DNA from: Ignavibacteriales bacterium
Lineage (GTDB): Bacteria > Bacteroidota > Ignavibacteria > Ignavibacteriales > Ignavibacteriaceae
DNA: 26,455 nt
Reading direction: 5' to 3'
NCBI GenBank assembly: GCA_020061995.1
Contig: JAGUXE010000028.1
Span: 1 to 26,455, forward strand
The stretch's first letter is position 1. Each line of letters starts with the position of its first letter. The position numbers were made by a program, and so were the translations under genes. Below the pieces are notes generated by a model. It saw nothing but the letters and a program-made list of their open reading frames with translations, was not told where the DNA came from and did no database searches. Below are positions 10,941-19,726 of this stretch, piece after piece.

Positions 10941-12146
10941 ATGTTTTGTTCAGTTGACGAAGCTCTTGAAGAAATTAAAAGTGGCAGAGTTCTTATAGTT
11001 ATTGATGATGAAGATAGAGAAAATGAAGGTGATTTTGTTTGTGCCGCTGAGTTTGTAACTCCTGATATAATTAACTTTATGATTAATTATGGGAGGGGAC
11101 TAGTTTGTGTTCCGTTGGAAAAGGATAAACTTCAGCAACTTGATCTTCCACTGATGGTTGATTCAAATTCAGCATTGCACGGAACCCAATTTACAATAAC
11201 CGTAGATGCTGTTGATGGAACTACAACGGGTATTTCTGCTGCCGATAGAGCTGTTACAATTAAGAAAATGATTGAAAAAGATTCCACTAGAAACGATTTT
11301 GCTGTTCCGGGACATATCTTTCCTCTCCAGGCATTTGATGGGGGTGTTCTAAGACGGGCGGGTCATACAGAAGCAGTAGTTGATTTATGCAAAATTGCCG
11401 GTTTAAAACCAGCAGGTGTTTTATGTGAGATTCTTAAAGATAACGGTGAGATGGCTCGCACTCCTGATTTAATTCAGCTTGCCGATAAATTCCATCTTAA
11501 AGTGTTAACCGTTCAATCGCTAATAAACTACAGGTTACAAAAAGAGAGATTGGTAGAGAGGGTTACTCAGATTAATCTACCGACTGCTTATGGTGATTTT
11601 GAATTATATCTTTATAAAAGTGTCCTTGATCAAAAAGAACATTTGGCTTTGGTAAAAGGGAGCTTACAGGATATTGATGCCCCATTTGTTCGCATGCATT
11701 CTGAATGTTTAACAGGAGACGTCTTTCATTCCTTAAGGTGCGATTGTCATGATCAGTTGAAGACGGCAATTAAATTAATTTCTAATGAAGGATATGGCGT
11801 TATTGTTTATATGCGTCAAGAAGGAAGAGGAATAGGGCTACTAAATAAAATTCTAGCCTATAAATTGCAAGATAACGGTAGAGATACTGTTGAAGCTAAT
11901 GAAGAACTCGGATTCAAAGCTGATTTAAGGGATTATGGAATAGGGGCTCAAATTCTGGTTGATTTGGGTATTAAAAAACTAAAATTACTCACTAATAATC
12001 CAAAAAAAATTGTAGGTTTAGCCGGGTTTAATTTGGAAATTGTTGAAAGAGTTCCAATTGAAATTCAACCAAACGAGAATAACCTGAAGTATCTTAAAAC
12101 TAAACGTGATAAACTCGGGCACTTAATTTTAGAAAATTACTTATAG
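10941..12146 (+). CDS. ribBA: Bifunctional DHBP synthase / GTP cyclohydrolase II
   Basis: Makes both riboflavin precursors: the N-terminal half converts ribulose 5-phosphate to 3,4-dihydroxy-2-butanone 4-phosphate, and the C-terminal half opens GTP. The 401 residues are standard for a RibBA fusion. RibB motifs are DDEDRENEGDF near residue 22, TTGISAADRA and RRAGHTEAVVDL. RibA motifs are HSECLTGDVFHSLRCDC, with three Cys as zinc ligands, RQEGRGIGLLNKI and LLTNNPKKI. Both halves look intact. AGGA lies 9-10 nt before the ATG. It follows yajC by 17 nt and is followed closely by nfeD. No FMN riboswitch was recognised upstream. Confidence 0.97.
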   Translation: MFCSVDEALEEIKSGRVLIVIDDEDRENEGDFVCAAEFVTPDIINFMINYGRGLVCVPLEKDKLQQLDLPLMVDSNSALHGTQFTITVDAVDGTTTGISAADRAVTIKKMIEKDSTRNDFAVPGHIFPLQAFDGGVLRRAGHTEAVVDLCKIAGLKPAGVLCEILKDNGEMARTPDLIQLADKFHLKVLTVQSLINYRLQKERLVERVTQINLPTAYGDFELYLYKSVLDQKEHLALVKGSLQDIDAPFVRMHSECLTGDVFHSLRCDCHDQLKTAIKLISNEGYGVIVYMRQEGRGIGLLNKILAYKLQDNGRDTVEANEELGFKADLRDYGIGAQILVDLGIKKLKLLTNNPKKIVGLAGFNLEIVERVPIEIQPNENNLKYLKTKRDKLGHLILENYL

Positions 12147-12183
12147 ATTGTCATATCAATTCATAAGTCCATCAAGAGGTAGT

Positions 12184-13500
12184 ATGAAATTTACATTTCT
12201 TTTTATGCTTTTAGTTTTATTTACTATAACTCATTTTCCTCAAGAACAAAAAGTGTTAGTCGCGAAAATTGATGGTGAAATTGATCTTGGGCTAGCCCCA
12301 TTCGTCAAGAGGGTTGTAAATACAGCCTCAAGTGAAAAATACGATGCAGTAATTTTTGAAATTAATACATTCGGTGGAAGAGTTGATGCTGCAACACAAA
12401 TTAAAGATGCAATATTAGAAAGTAAAGTTTTAACAATTGCATTTATAAATAAACGTGCTATATCTGCAGGAGCTTTGATTGCTCTCTCTTGCAAAAAAAT
12501 AGCTATGGCTTCCGGTTCTTCTATAGGTGCGACAACAGTTGTCGATCAAACAGGAGCGAAAGTATCAGAAAAATACCAATCCTATATGCGGTCGGAAATG
12601 AGGGCAACAGCTGAGAAAAACGGTAGGAGAACCGATATTGCTGAAGGAATGGTAGACGAAAGAGTTGTCGTCCCCGGGTTGGTTGATAGCACACAGCTAA
12701 TAACTCTTACTTCAAAAGAAGCTATGCAATATGCAATTTCAGATACTGTAATCAACTCATTGAAAGAAGCTGCAGATGCATTTGGCTTCAAAAATCCAAA
12801 ATTTGTATATCTCTCAAGTAATTGGGCAGAACAGTTTGTTCGTTTTTTAAATAATCCTATTATTTCTTCTTTACTTATAATGGTAGGATTAATAGGACTT
12901 TATACGGAAATCAAAACTCCCGGTTGGGGATTAGCCGGGACTGCAGGATTAATTGCATTGGCACTCTTTTTTGGTACATCAGTGATTCTTGATCTTGCAT
13001 CAATGTGGGAGATATTATTATTTGTGTTGGGAGTTATACTTATTCTTGTTGAAGTGTTTTTTATTCCGGGATTTGGAGTTCCCGGAGTACTTGGAATAAC
13101 CTTAATGCTTGGCTCAATATTTTTTTCTTTATTTAATACGGAGTTTATCTTTGATTTTTCAGGACTTGAAATGGTAATTATACAATTTGCATTCACGCTG
13201 CTTGGAGTGGTAATCCTTATGGCTTTACTCTTAAGATATCTACCTAAAAGTAAACCTTTCGGAATGTTTATTCTTAAAGCTGAAACATCATCTGATGAAG
13301 GTTTTTTGTCAAATCCCGATTACCATTTTTTAATCGATAAGAAAGGAATCACATATACACCATTACGTCCTGCAGGTATTATTGAAATTGATAATAAACG
13401 ATTCGATGTAGTAACCGAAGGGGAGTTTGTTGACAGTCACAAAGCTGTAAAAGTGATTAAAGTTGAAGGTGTTAAAATTGTAGTAAAAGAAGAGCTGTAA
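12184..13500 (+). CDS. Long-form NfeD membrane serine protease
   Basis: The gene could be read from TTG at 12148, but ATG 12184 is preferred: AGAGG lies 6-7 nt upstream and the protein then begins with a clean signal peptide (MKFTFLFMLLVLFT). That gives 438 residues. The N-terminal ClpP-class protease domain shows NTFGGRVDAA and RAISAGALIAL with a predicted nucleophile Ser94, and a Lys near residue 130 is a possible partner. About four to five membrane segments follow (roughly residues 220-350), then a C-terminal NfeD OB-fold domain (GITYTPLRPAG, VKVIKVEGVKIVV). Relatives cleave stomatin-like proteins and usually sit beside a stomatin gene; none is present here. A terminator follows directly. 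Confidence 0.93.
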   Translation: MKFTFLFMLLVLFTITHFPQEQKVLVAKIDGEIDLGLAPFVKRVVNTASSEKYDAVIFEINTFGGRVDAATQIKDAILESKVLTIAFINKRAISAGALIALSCKKIAMASGSSIGATTVVDQTGAKVSEKYQSYMRSEMRATAEKNGRRTDIAEGMVDERVVVPGLVDSTQLITLTSKEAMQYAISDTVINSLKEAADAFGFKNPKFVYLSSNWAEQFVRFLNNPIISSLLIMVGLIGLYTEIKTPGWGLAGTAGLIALALFFGTSVILDLASMWEILLFVLGVILILVEVFFIPGFGVPGVLGITLMLGSIFFSLFNTEFIFDFSGLEMVIIQFAFTLLGVVILMALLLRYLPKSKPFGMFILKAETSSDEGFLSNPDYHFLIDKKGITYTPLRPAGIIEIDNKRFDVVTEGEFVDSHKAVKVIKVEGVKIVVKEEL

Positions 13501-13510
13501 TTATTAAGAA

Positions 13511-13548
13511 GCGAGTGGTTTTGTAAACCACTCGCTCTCGTTTTTTTT
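13511..13548 (+). terminator. Rho-independent terminator between convergent genes
   Basis: GCGAGTGGTTT (13511-13521) pairs perfectly with AAACCACTCGC (13525-13535) over 11 bp with a TGT loop. The last five bases TCTCG precede eight T residues at 13541-13548. It ends the + strand block after nfeD. On the - strand the stem is followed by a weaker T-rich run, so it may also stop transcripts from the opposite block, whose last stop codon is at 13550. Confidence 0.92.
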
Positions 13549-13549
13549 G

Positions 13550-14602
13550 CTAATTTAACAATTCTAAAATATTCTTGTTAATCGTTTTTTGACTTCGAGT
13601 CACTTTTTGCATTGTCTGTTGGGGAGTTGGCATATTTACACTAAACTGAATTTTCATACTTGTAGTTGTTATTGATTTCTGAATTAATCCTTTACTCAGG
13701 TTAAAATAGATTTTCCCATCAGCCCGATACTCCGGATTTTTCACATCAACTTTGTTCTGTTTAGCTTGCTGACTTATTTTATAATTTGCTGTAACATCAG
13801 CGACAATTACTGCTAAATTGTCATCATTGAATTTTTCAAAACTCCCCAATTTGTAATTTTGAATACTCTGTAGAGTAAACAATTGTAGATTTGCTTCGGG
13901 TAATATATTCTTCCAAGTTGAATCTTTACCAACTTCTGTTGCGGGAAATTTTCTAAAAACTTGGGCAACCATAGGTTTGAGAGCTCCCTCTACCATATCC
14001 TGCTGCAAAAGTTTTTTATCTTCAGCTGAAACAGAATCTTTCATGTTACGAAGTTCAAGGAGTTTGTTTACGATTTTATCCGCTCTAAAAATGTCAAGAA
14101 TGTCACCACTAGGGTCCAATCTTACTGTAAATGGATTATTTACAAGCGCTTCATATTCAAGATATCTGTCTCGATCAACTGAATCTAATTTTGAGCCTGA
14201 CAGGTATGTATAATTTTTTCCATTTGCATCGGCACTAAGCTTTATAGACTTAAAGTTAAACTCGACTTCCATAACACCATCTGATTCAACTTCCATAATT
14301 TTTGAATTTATCAAGTAAGTTATTGTTTGAATAACTTTTTGCTCCAGAATTGTATCAGCAGTTATCGTCTGATTGTCATCAGCAATTGAAGTTAATCTGA
14401 AATTATAACTATTCCCTTTTTTTAGTTGATAACTCAATTTAACTAATCCCACAGACGATGCATCAAGGACTGAAGTTTTTATTTCTGATGAATCAAATGT
14501 TGATGCATCCTGTTCAGGAGAATTGTTTTGCATTTCTTTGTTCTCACCGCAACCAATAAAAATTAAAACGGTGATTAAAATAACGAACGATAGTTTTTTC
14601 AT
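13550..14602 (-). CDS. Putative lipoprotein, possibly DUF6263-like
   Basis: A 350-residue protein with a signal peptide ending IFIGCGEN, so Cys18 should be lipidated. A low-complexity acidic, Ser-rich linker follows, then a mainly beta domain. The start of the mature domain (KLSYQLKKGNSYNFRLTS) and the later YRADGKIYFNLSKGLIQKS resemble the secreted DUF6263-type proteins of Bacteroidota; this is a recollection of form and not a search result. It is the last gene of the - strand cluster, 11 nt after the NamZ gene, which suggests a cell-envelope role. AGG lies about 7 nt before the ATG. Confidence 0.85.
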   Translation of the reverse strand: MKKLSFVILITVLIFIGCGENKEMQNNSPEQDASTFDSSEIKTSVLDASSVGLVKLSYQLKKGNSYNFRLTSIADDNQTITADTILEQKVIQTITYLINSKIMEVESDGVMEVEFNFKSIKLSADANGKNYTYLSGSKLDSVDRDRYLEYEALVNNPFTVRLDPSGDILDIFRADKIVNKLLELRNMKDSVSAEDKKLLQQDMVEGALKPMVAQVFRKFPATEVGKDSTWKNILPEANLQLFTLQSIQNYKLGSFEKFNDDNLAVIVADVTANYKISQQAKQNKVDVKNPEYRADGKIYFNLSKGLIQKSITTTSMKIQFSVNMPTPQQTMQKVTRSQKTINKNILELLN

Positions 14603-14613
14603 ATATAACCTGT

Positions 14614-15837
14614 TTAGTAAAGTAAATATTTCTGTCTTATTAATTTAAAAGTGTTTAATTCGGATTGATAACCCGAAATAATTTCAGAAGGACTAATACC
14701 TTTTAATAATTGACTTCTAATAAATCTGTCACCTGCTAAAAGGTCAAATGATTTCTCTTTAAACGCGAAATTATTTGGATATAATTTATGCAAAATATGT
14801 ATAAGATGGAGACCAAATTCGAAGGGTTTAATTACTTCGGATTTTTGAACTGAAATATATATTCCATTACACTTAATATTTTTAAATTTTGGATTTTTTG
14901 CCATACCATCAATATCCATTGGAACAAATGAGATTTCACTCAAGAGGAGACCCGGGTGTCCAAACTTTGCAAATTCATTTATTACTTCAGAACTTTTAAT
15001 GAATGGGCTTCCAATTGTTAAGAATGGATTAAGCGTCCCTCTTCCTTCAGAAATATTTGTCCCCTCTATCAAACATGTTCCGGGATAAACCAATGCTGTT
15101 TCCAAATTTGGAATATTAGGTGATGGATTTATCCAGGTTAAACCAGTAGTATCATAAAACATATTGCGATTCCAGTTTTTCATTTTAATAATTTTCAATG
15201 AAAAACCGGGCGAAGATTTAATCAATTCTTCACCTAAAAAATATTGGGACAGCTCTCCAACGGTCATTCCATGGATTACCGGTATTGGAGCTATTCCAAC
15301 AAAAGAATTCAAATCGTTTTTACGAATAGGTCCATCTACCCAAACACCTCCAATTGGATTTGGACGATCTAAAACAATTAGCGGTATATGGTTCTCACTT
15401 GCTGCTTCAATTGTATAAAATAATGTTGAGATATATGTATAAAATCTTGCTCCAACATCCTGTATATCAAAGATTAGTAAATCTAAGTTTTGCAGCATTT
15501 CTTTTGTCGGTTTTTTCGTTAAACCATATAACGAGTAGACAGGGATTTTAGTTTTTGAGTCAATTCCTCCCTGTATAAGTTCCCCAGCCGGAGCATCACC
15601 TCGAATTCCATGTTCGGGTCCGAATAGAGCGACTATTTTTACATTATTAAGTTTCACTAATGCATCTACTAGGTGAGTTCCATCGTTTAGTATTGCGGTA
15701 TGATTGGTGACAATTCCAATATTTCTTCCTTCAAGAAAAGAAACGTTTTCAGTAAGAAGAATTTCTGCACCGGTTTGCACTTGTTGGGCGAAACCTAGAT
15801 TTAGAAAAGTTAAAATTAGTATAACAAATTTAAGCAT
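14614..15837 (-). CDS. namZ: Exo-beta-N-acetylmuramidase NamZ family (DUF1343)
   Basis: Secreted protein of 407 residues with a signal peptide (FVILILTFLNLGFA, cleavage likely before QQ). The DUF1343 hallmarks are GIVTNHTAI, ALFGPEHGIRGDAPAGE, IFDIQDVGARFYTYIS and LDRPNPIGG, all in the N-terminal half. The C-terminal half has GLTWINPSPNIPN and YPGTCLIEGTNISEGRGT. Characterised relatives remove N-acetylmuramic acid from the non-reducing ends of peptidoglycan fragments, which suggests wall turnover or recycling in the periplasm. The start abuts the stop of the upstream Nudix gene with no gap, so the two are translated together. Confidence 0.92.
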   Translation of the reverse strand: MLKFVILILTFLNLGFAQQVQTGAEILLTENVSFLEGRNIGIVTNHTAILNDGTHLVDALVKLNNVKIVALFGPEHGIRGDAPAGELIQGGIDSKTKIPVYSLYGLTKKPTKEMLQNLDLLIFDIQDVGARFYTYISTLFYTIEAASENHIPLIVLDRPNPIGGVWVDGPIRKNDLNSFVGIAPIPVIHGMTVGELSQYFLGEELIKSSPGFSLKIIKMKNWNRNMFYDTTGLTWINPSPNIPNLETALVYPGTCLIEGTNISEGRGTLNPFLTIGSPFIKSSEVINEFAKFGHPGLLLSEISFVPMDIDGMAKNPKFKNIKCNGIYISVQKSEVIKPFEFGLHLIHILHKLYPNNFAFKEKSFDLLAGDRFIRSQLLKGISPSEIISGYQSELNTFKLIRQKYLLY

Positions 15838-16380
15838 TTATTTATCTCCTCTGTTTTTTTGAAACAAAGACCAAGCTGCTAGTGTCAATCCATCCCATAT
15901 AATATTATCATCAATCAATTGTTGAATTTCATGAACGGTTAATCTTTTAATACTGAATTCTTCGGTATTATCAGGGGAGAGAGGATCAATAAATAATTGT
16001 TCTGCAATATATGTTTTGCAAATCTCGTCAGATGCACCGGTATAAGGAGAAAATTCTCCCAGATAAGACAAGCTATTGGAATTGTAACCTGTTTCCTCAC
16101 GCAATTCTTTAATAGCATTTTCCTCGTATGAAAGTGAAGGGGGAAGTCCCCCACATGGAAATTCGAGACTTATTCTATTATTTAGATAACGATATTGTTC
16201 GATCAGTAGAAGAGTCCCATCTTCAAATATTGGAATTATCATAGACGAACCGTTGGTGTGAACATAATGATAATTTCCTTTTATGGAGTTATCAATAAGA
16301 TATTCATCTATCATATAACTCCAATAATCATTCTGCTTAAATACTGATGTTGAGATTCTATCCCATTTTTTATAACGCAT
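15838..16380 (-). CDS. Nudix hydrolase, ADP-ribose pyrophosphatase-like
   Basis: A 180-residue Nudix protein. The Nudix box spans residues 77-99 and ends KELREETGY. The glutamates of the REUxEE core are kept, but the leading Arg is Lys and the first conserved Glu is Leu83. Before it, EQYRYLNNRISLEFPCGG matches the ADP-ribose/nucleoside-diphosphate-sugar subgroup (EQYR...LE-P-G). After it, GEFSPYTGASDE resembles the substrate loop of the same subgroup. The likely reaction is cleavage of ADP-ribose or a related nucleotide sugar. It overlaps the ndk stop by 1 nt (TAATG) and abuts namZ. The substrate is uncertain. Confidence 0.9.
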   Translation of the reverse strand: MRYKKWDRISTSVFKQNDYWSYMIDEYLIDNSIKGNYHYVHTNGSSMIIPIFEDGTLLLIEQYRYLNNRISLEFPCGGLPPSLSYEENAIKELREETGYNSNSLSYLGEFSPYTGASDEICKTYIAEQLFIDPLSPDNTEEFSIKRLTVHEIQQLIDDNIIWDGLTLAAWSLFQKNRGDK

Positions 16381-16811
16381 TAAAACGTATAATTCTCTAA
16401 CAATTCTTTTCTAGTAAAAAAATGTGCAATCTCAAGTGCTGCATTCTCGTCTGAATCTGAACCATGGACAGCATTTTCAGCTTTACTATCTGCAAACAAC
16501 TTACGAATTGTTCCGTCTTCAGCTTGGGCAGGATCGGTTGCACCAATAAGTTTTCTGAAATCGGCAACTGCATTTTCTTTTTCCAGAGCTATCGGGACAC
16601 AGGGTCCCGAAGTCATAAATTCTACTAAATCATTGAAGAAAGGTCTCTCTTTATGAACTTCATAAAACCCACCTGCGGAATCAGATGTCAATCGTGTCAT
16701 CTTAATTGCTTTAACTTTGAAACCTGATTCGGTAATTTTTGTGATTATCTGGCCAACTAAATTTTTCCTTACGGCATCAGGTTTAATGATTGCCAAAGTT
16801 CTATTACTCAT
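16380..16811 (-). CDS. ndk: Nucleoside diphosphate kinase
   Basis: Transfers the gamma-phosphate of ATP to nucleoside diphosphates through a phospho-His. The 143 residues are typical. Visible motifs are [10 protein letters not shown] at the N-terminus, [21 protein letters not shown], and the catalytic His116 in [12 protein letters not shown]. It lies 10 nt downstream of sucD, a pairing that makes sense because NDK can work with the nucleotide product of succinyl-CoA synthetase. It overlaps the Nudix gene by 1 nt. Confidence 0.98.
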   Translation of the reverse strand: MSNRTLAIIKPDAVRKNLVGQIITKITESGFKVKAIKMTRLTSDSAGGFYEVHKERPFFNDLVEFMTSGPCVPIALEKENAVADFRKLIGATDPAQAEDGTIRKLFADSKAENAVHGSDSDENAALEIAHFFTRKELLENYTF

Positions 16812-16821
16812 TTAAAATCCT

Positions 16822-17787
16822 TTATTTTTTCTTTGCAGATTTAATTGCATCTTGTTTAGATTTACTTGTTTTTGCTCTAGATGCAATCTTCATATTTTTT
16901 TTAGTTGCAACTTTTGATTCGTTCAAAGCAAACTTCATTGTAGTTCCTATTTCTGCAGGACTCTCTACAACATAAATTCCAGCTTTTTTCATTGCCTTCA
17001 TTTTTTCAGCGGCTGTTCCTTTACCACCTGAAATAATTGCTCCTGCATGGCCCATTCTTCTTCCTGCAGGGGCGGTTCTTCCGGCAATGAATCCGACAAC
17101 CGGTTTTTTCACGAATTTCTTTATATAACTTGCTGCTTCTTCTTCGGCACTTCCACCGATTTCACCAATCATTACTATTCCATCAGTATTTGGATCTTCA
17201 TTAAACAATTTTACAATATCAATGAACTGCGAACCGATTATGGGATCACCGCCAATTCCAACACAAGTCGATTGACCAATCTTTAAATCAGATAGTTGTT
17301 TTACAGCTTCATAAGTTAGGGTTCCACTTCGAGATACAACACCGACTTTTCCTGCACGATGTATAAATCCGGGCATGATTCCAATTTTGGCTTTCCCCGG
17401 TGAAATAACTCCCGGACAATTAGGACCAACTAATACTACACCCATGGATTTAATTTGATGATAAACAGGAACCATATCCTTTACCGGGATTCCTTCAGTT
17501 ATACAAATAATCAATTTTATACCAGCATTTGCTGCTTCGAGGATTGCATCAGCAGCAAAAGCAGGGGGAACAAAAATTACCGATGCATTAGCTTTTGCTT
17601 TTTTTACTGCATCTTCAACGGTATTGAAAACTGGAACTCCTTCAAATTTGGTCCCACCTTTACCAGGTGTTACACCGGCGACAACATTAGTGCCGTATTC
17701 CAACATTTGTTTGGAATGAAAAGATCCTTCACCACCGGTGATTCCTTGAACTACTAAGCGGGTTTTTTTATCGACTAGAATACTCAT
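16822..17787 (-). CDS. sucD: Succinyl-CoA synthetase subunit alpha with lysine-rich tail
   Basis: The CoA-binding, phospho-histidine subunit of succinyl-CoA synthetase in the TCA cycle. Motifs are [19 protein letters not shown] at the N-terminus, [12 protein letters not shown] near residue 120, and the phosphorylated His247 in [10 protein letters not shown]. The core ends at about residue 289, the family's normal length. Residues 290-321 add a strongly basic tail (11 Lys and 1 Arg in 32) rich in Ala and Ser. AAGGA lies about 9 nt before the ATG. The beta subunit gene sucC is not adjacent. The 76-nt gap upstream may contain a promoter, but I found no clear match. Confidence 0.97.
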   Translation of the reverse strand: MSILVDKKTRLVVQGITGGEGSFHSKQMLEYGTNVVAGVTPGKGGTKFEGVPVFNTVEDAVKKAKANASVIFVPPAFAADAILEAANAGIKLIICITEGIPVKDMVPVYHQIKSMGVVLVGPNCPGVISPGKAKIGIMPGFIHRAGKVGVVSRSGTLTYEAVKQLSDLKIGQSTCVGIGGDPIIGSQFIDIVKLFNEDPNTDGIVMIGEIGGSAEEEAASYIKKFVKKPVVGFIAGRTAPAGRRMGHAGAIISGGKGTAAEKMKAMKKAGIYVVESPAEIGTTMKFALNESKVATKKNMKIASRAKTSKSKQDAIKSAKKK

Positions 17788-17863
17788 TCAAATTTTCCTT
17801 TTGTAATAGTAGATTATATTAATTGTAAAAATAATGAAATTCTTAAAAAGTTTATTATAAAAT

Positions 17864-19300
17864 TTAGAGAGTTGGTAGATAATCACAAGTCTCAATTTGT
17901 CTGCTGAGTTGCAAAAGTACTGATTCATCAAACTGGTTAGCAAGCAATTGTATACCTATTGGTAGACCGTTTTCAGAATTTCCGACTGGAATACTAATCC
18001 CCGGAATTCCTGCAAGATTTGCAGTCGTTGTAAAAATGTCACTCAAATACATCTCAAGTGGATTCTCTGTTTTCTCACCAATTTTAAAAGGGGGAGTCGG
18101 TGTTGTTGGTGTAATTATGACATCTACTTCGTTGAAACATTTGTCGAAATCATTCTTAATTATTCGTCTAACCTTTTGTGCTTTAAGATAATATGCATCA
18201 TAATAACCCGAAGAGAGTACATAAGTACCGAGCATAATTCTTCTTTTTACTTCAGTTCCAAATCCTTCACTTCTGGAATTAATATACATTTCTGTCAAAC
18301 TATTGGAATCCTCAGAACGTCTTCCATATCTAACACCATCAAATCTTGCCAAATTAGAAGAAGCTTCAGCTGTCGTTAAAATGTAATACGTTGCAATTGA
18401 ATATTCGGAGTTGGGAAGATCGATATAAACTATTTTATGTCCCAGCAGTTTAAGTTTTTCAATTGTTGCGAGTAATTTTGATTTGATTTCTATTGAATAA
18501 GCCTCATTCAAAATACTTGGTGTTACTCCAATTTTAAAACTTTTGTAAGATGTAATTTCTTCTGAATAATTATCCACATTCTTATTTGCACTAGTCGAAT
18601 CCAATTGATCTTTCCCTGCAATAATTTCCATAACCAGAGCAATATCAAATGTTGATCTTGCAAACGCACCAATCGTATCGAATGATGACGCAAAGGCAGT
18701 TAACCCATACCGTGAAACTCTTCCGTACGTTGGCTTAATTCCATAGATGCCACAAAAAGCGGCGGGTTGTCTAATTGATCCCCCCGTATCAGTCCCAATT
18801 GAAGCATCACACAAATAAGCAGCAACCGCAGCAGCTGAACCTCCTGATGAACCACCAGGAACATATTCTTCATTTATGGGATTTCTTACGATTCCATAAG
18901 CCGAGTTTTCATTAGATGAGCCCATTGCAAATTCATCAAGATTAGTTTTACCGATAATTATGGCATCTTCATCCATAAGTCTCTGTATGCATGTTGCTGT
19001 ATAAACCGGATAAAAATCTTTCAACAATTTTGATCCGCATGTCATTCTCTTTCCTTTTAGAGAAAGCAAATCTTTAACCGCAATTACCATTCCTGCAAGT
19101 TTACCGGCTTTGCCTGTTTTAATTTTTTCTGAAATCGATTCGGCATTTTTAATTGCTTCTTCAGCAAAAACATCAAGGAAGCAGTTGAGATTTTTGTCCT
19201 TTTCTATCTTTGAAAGAAAGGATTTTACGTTCTCCACTAAATCAAGAGAACCATTTTTTATCTGAGAGATTTTTTCATTGTGGGATTTATATGAGAGCAA
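17864..19300 (-). CDS. gatA: Asp/Glu-tRNA amidotransferase subunit A
   Basis: Amidase subunit of GatCAB, which releases ammonia from glutamine and, with GatB and GatC, converts Glu-tRNA(Gln) and/or Asp-tRNA(Asn) to the amide form. The 478 residues include the complete Ser-cisSer-Lys triad: Lys76 (VIAVKDLLS), Ser151 (PGGSSGGS) and Ser175 (GTDTGGSIRQPA). The start is TTG: AGG lies 6 nt upstream and no better start exists in frame. gatB and gatC are not in the window. It follows the first TatA gene by 30 nt. Confidence 0.97.
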   Translation of the reverse strand: MLSYKSHNEKISQIKNGSLDLVENVKSFLSKIEKDKNLNCFLDVFAEEAIKNAESISEKIKTGKAGKLAGMVIAVKDLLSLKGKRMTCGSKLLKDFYPVYTATCIQRLMDEDAIIIGKTNLDEFAMGSSNENSAYGIVRNPINEEYVPGGSSGGSAAAVAAYLCDASIGTDTGGSIRQPAAFCGIYGIKPTYGRVSRYGLTAFASSFDTIGAFARSTFDIALVMEIIAGKDQLDSTSANKNVDNYSEEITSYKSFKIGVTPSILNEAYSIEIKSKLLATIEKLKLLGHKIVYIDLPNSEYSIATYYILTTAEASSNLARFDGVRYGRRSEDSNSLTEMYINSRSEGFGTEVKRRIMLGTYVLSSGYYDAYYLKAQKVRRIIKNDFDKCFNEVDVIITPTTPTPPFKIGEKTENPLEMYLSDIFTTTANLAGIPGISIPVGNSENGLPIGIQLLANQFDESVLLQLSRQIETCDYLPTL

Positions 19301-19330
19301 CGAACACCTACTTAAATTAAGGAAAGTGGA

Positions 19331-19516
19331 TTAGACTTTTTTATCGATATCAATAGAATCTTTTATTTCAGATTCGACTTCGTGGAGAGATTTTTTAAAT
19401 TGATTCATCCCTTTACCAAAGGTTCGGGCAATCTCCGGCAATTTTTTTGGCCCAAAAAGTAATAGAGCTACCAAGACAATCATGATTATCTCTCCTGCTC
19501 CAATATTAGAAAACAT
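19331..19516 (-). CDS. tatA: Sec-independent translocase protein TatA/E (copy 1)
   Basis: A 61-residue membrane protein of the twin-arginine translocation pore. It has a short N-terminus with the polar Glu (GAGEIIMIVLVALLLFGP), one membrane helix, the FGPKKLPEIARTFGKG hinge and amphipathic helix, and a short acidic tail. It is too short to be a typical TatB. It is the second of two tandem paralogs, 21 nt after copy 2. tatC is not in the window. Confidence 0.93.
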   Translation of the reverse strand: MFSNIGAGEIIMIVLVALLLFGPKKLPEIARTFGKGMNQFKKSLHEVESEIKDSIDIDKKV

Positions 19517-19537
19517 AATTACCTTTGAAATAAGTTG

Positions 19538-19711
19538 TTATTTTTTTTCTTCAGTTTTTGAATCTTCATCAACCTCTTTTACAGCTTTTTTAAATTCCTT
19601 CATACCTTTCCCAATTCCTTGAGCAAGTTCAGGAATTTTCTTCGCCCCAAAAAGTATAATAATTACTAAAACTATAAGAATTATTTCAGTAGCACCAATA
19701 TTTCCAAACAT
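19538..19711 (-). CDS. tatA: Sec-independent translocase protein TatA/E (copy 2)
   Basis: A 57-residue reading frame, short enough to be missed by length cut-offs. It begins MFGNIGATEIILIVLVIIIL and continues FGAKKIPELAQGIGKGMKEFKK, ending in a charged tail EEKK. It shares the layout of the neighbouring copy: polar Glu at position 9, one helix, hinge, amphipathic helix. The hinge is FGAKK where copy 1 has FGPKK, close to the FGGKK form common in Bacteroidota. The two proteins are similar but clearly diverged, so this is an old duplication. The gene lies 15 nt after purQ. Confidence 0.92.
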   Translation of the reverse strand: MFGNIGATEIILIVLVIIILFGAKKIPELAQGIGKGMKEFKKAVKEVDEDSKTEEKK

Positions 19712-19726
19712 TATAACCTTCTTTTA

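Noticed and set aside
12148..12150. TTG as start of the NfeD gene
   Set aside because: It would place 12 polar residues before the signal peptide. ATG 12184 has an AGAGG ribosome binding site and gives a normal signal sequence.
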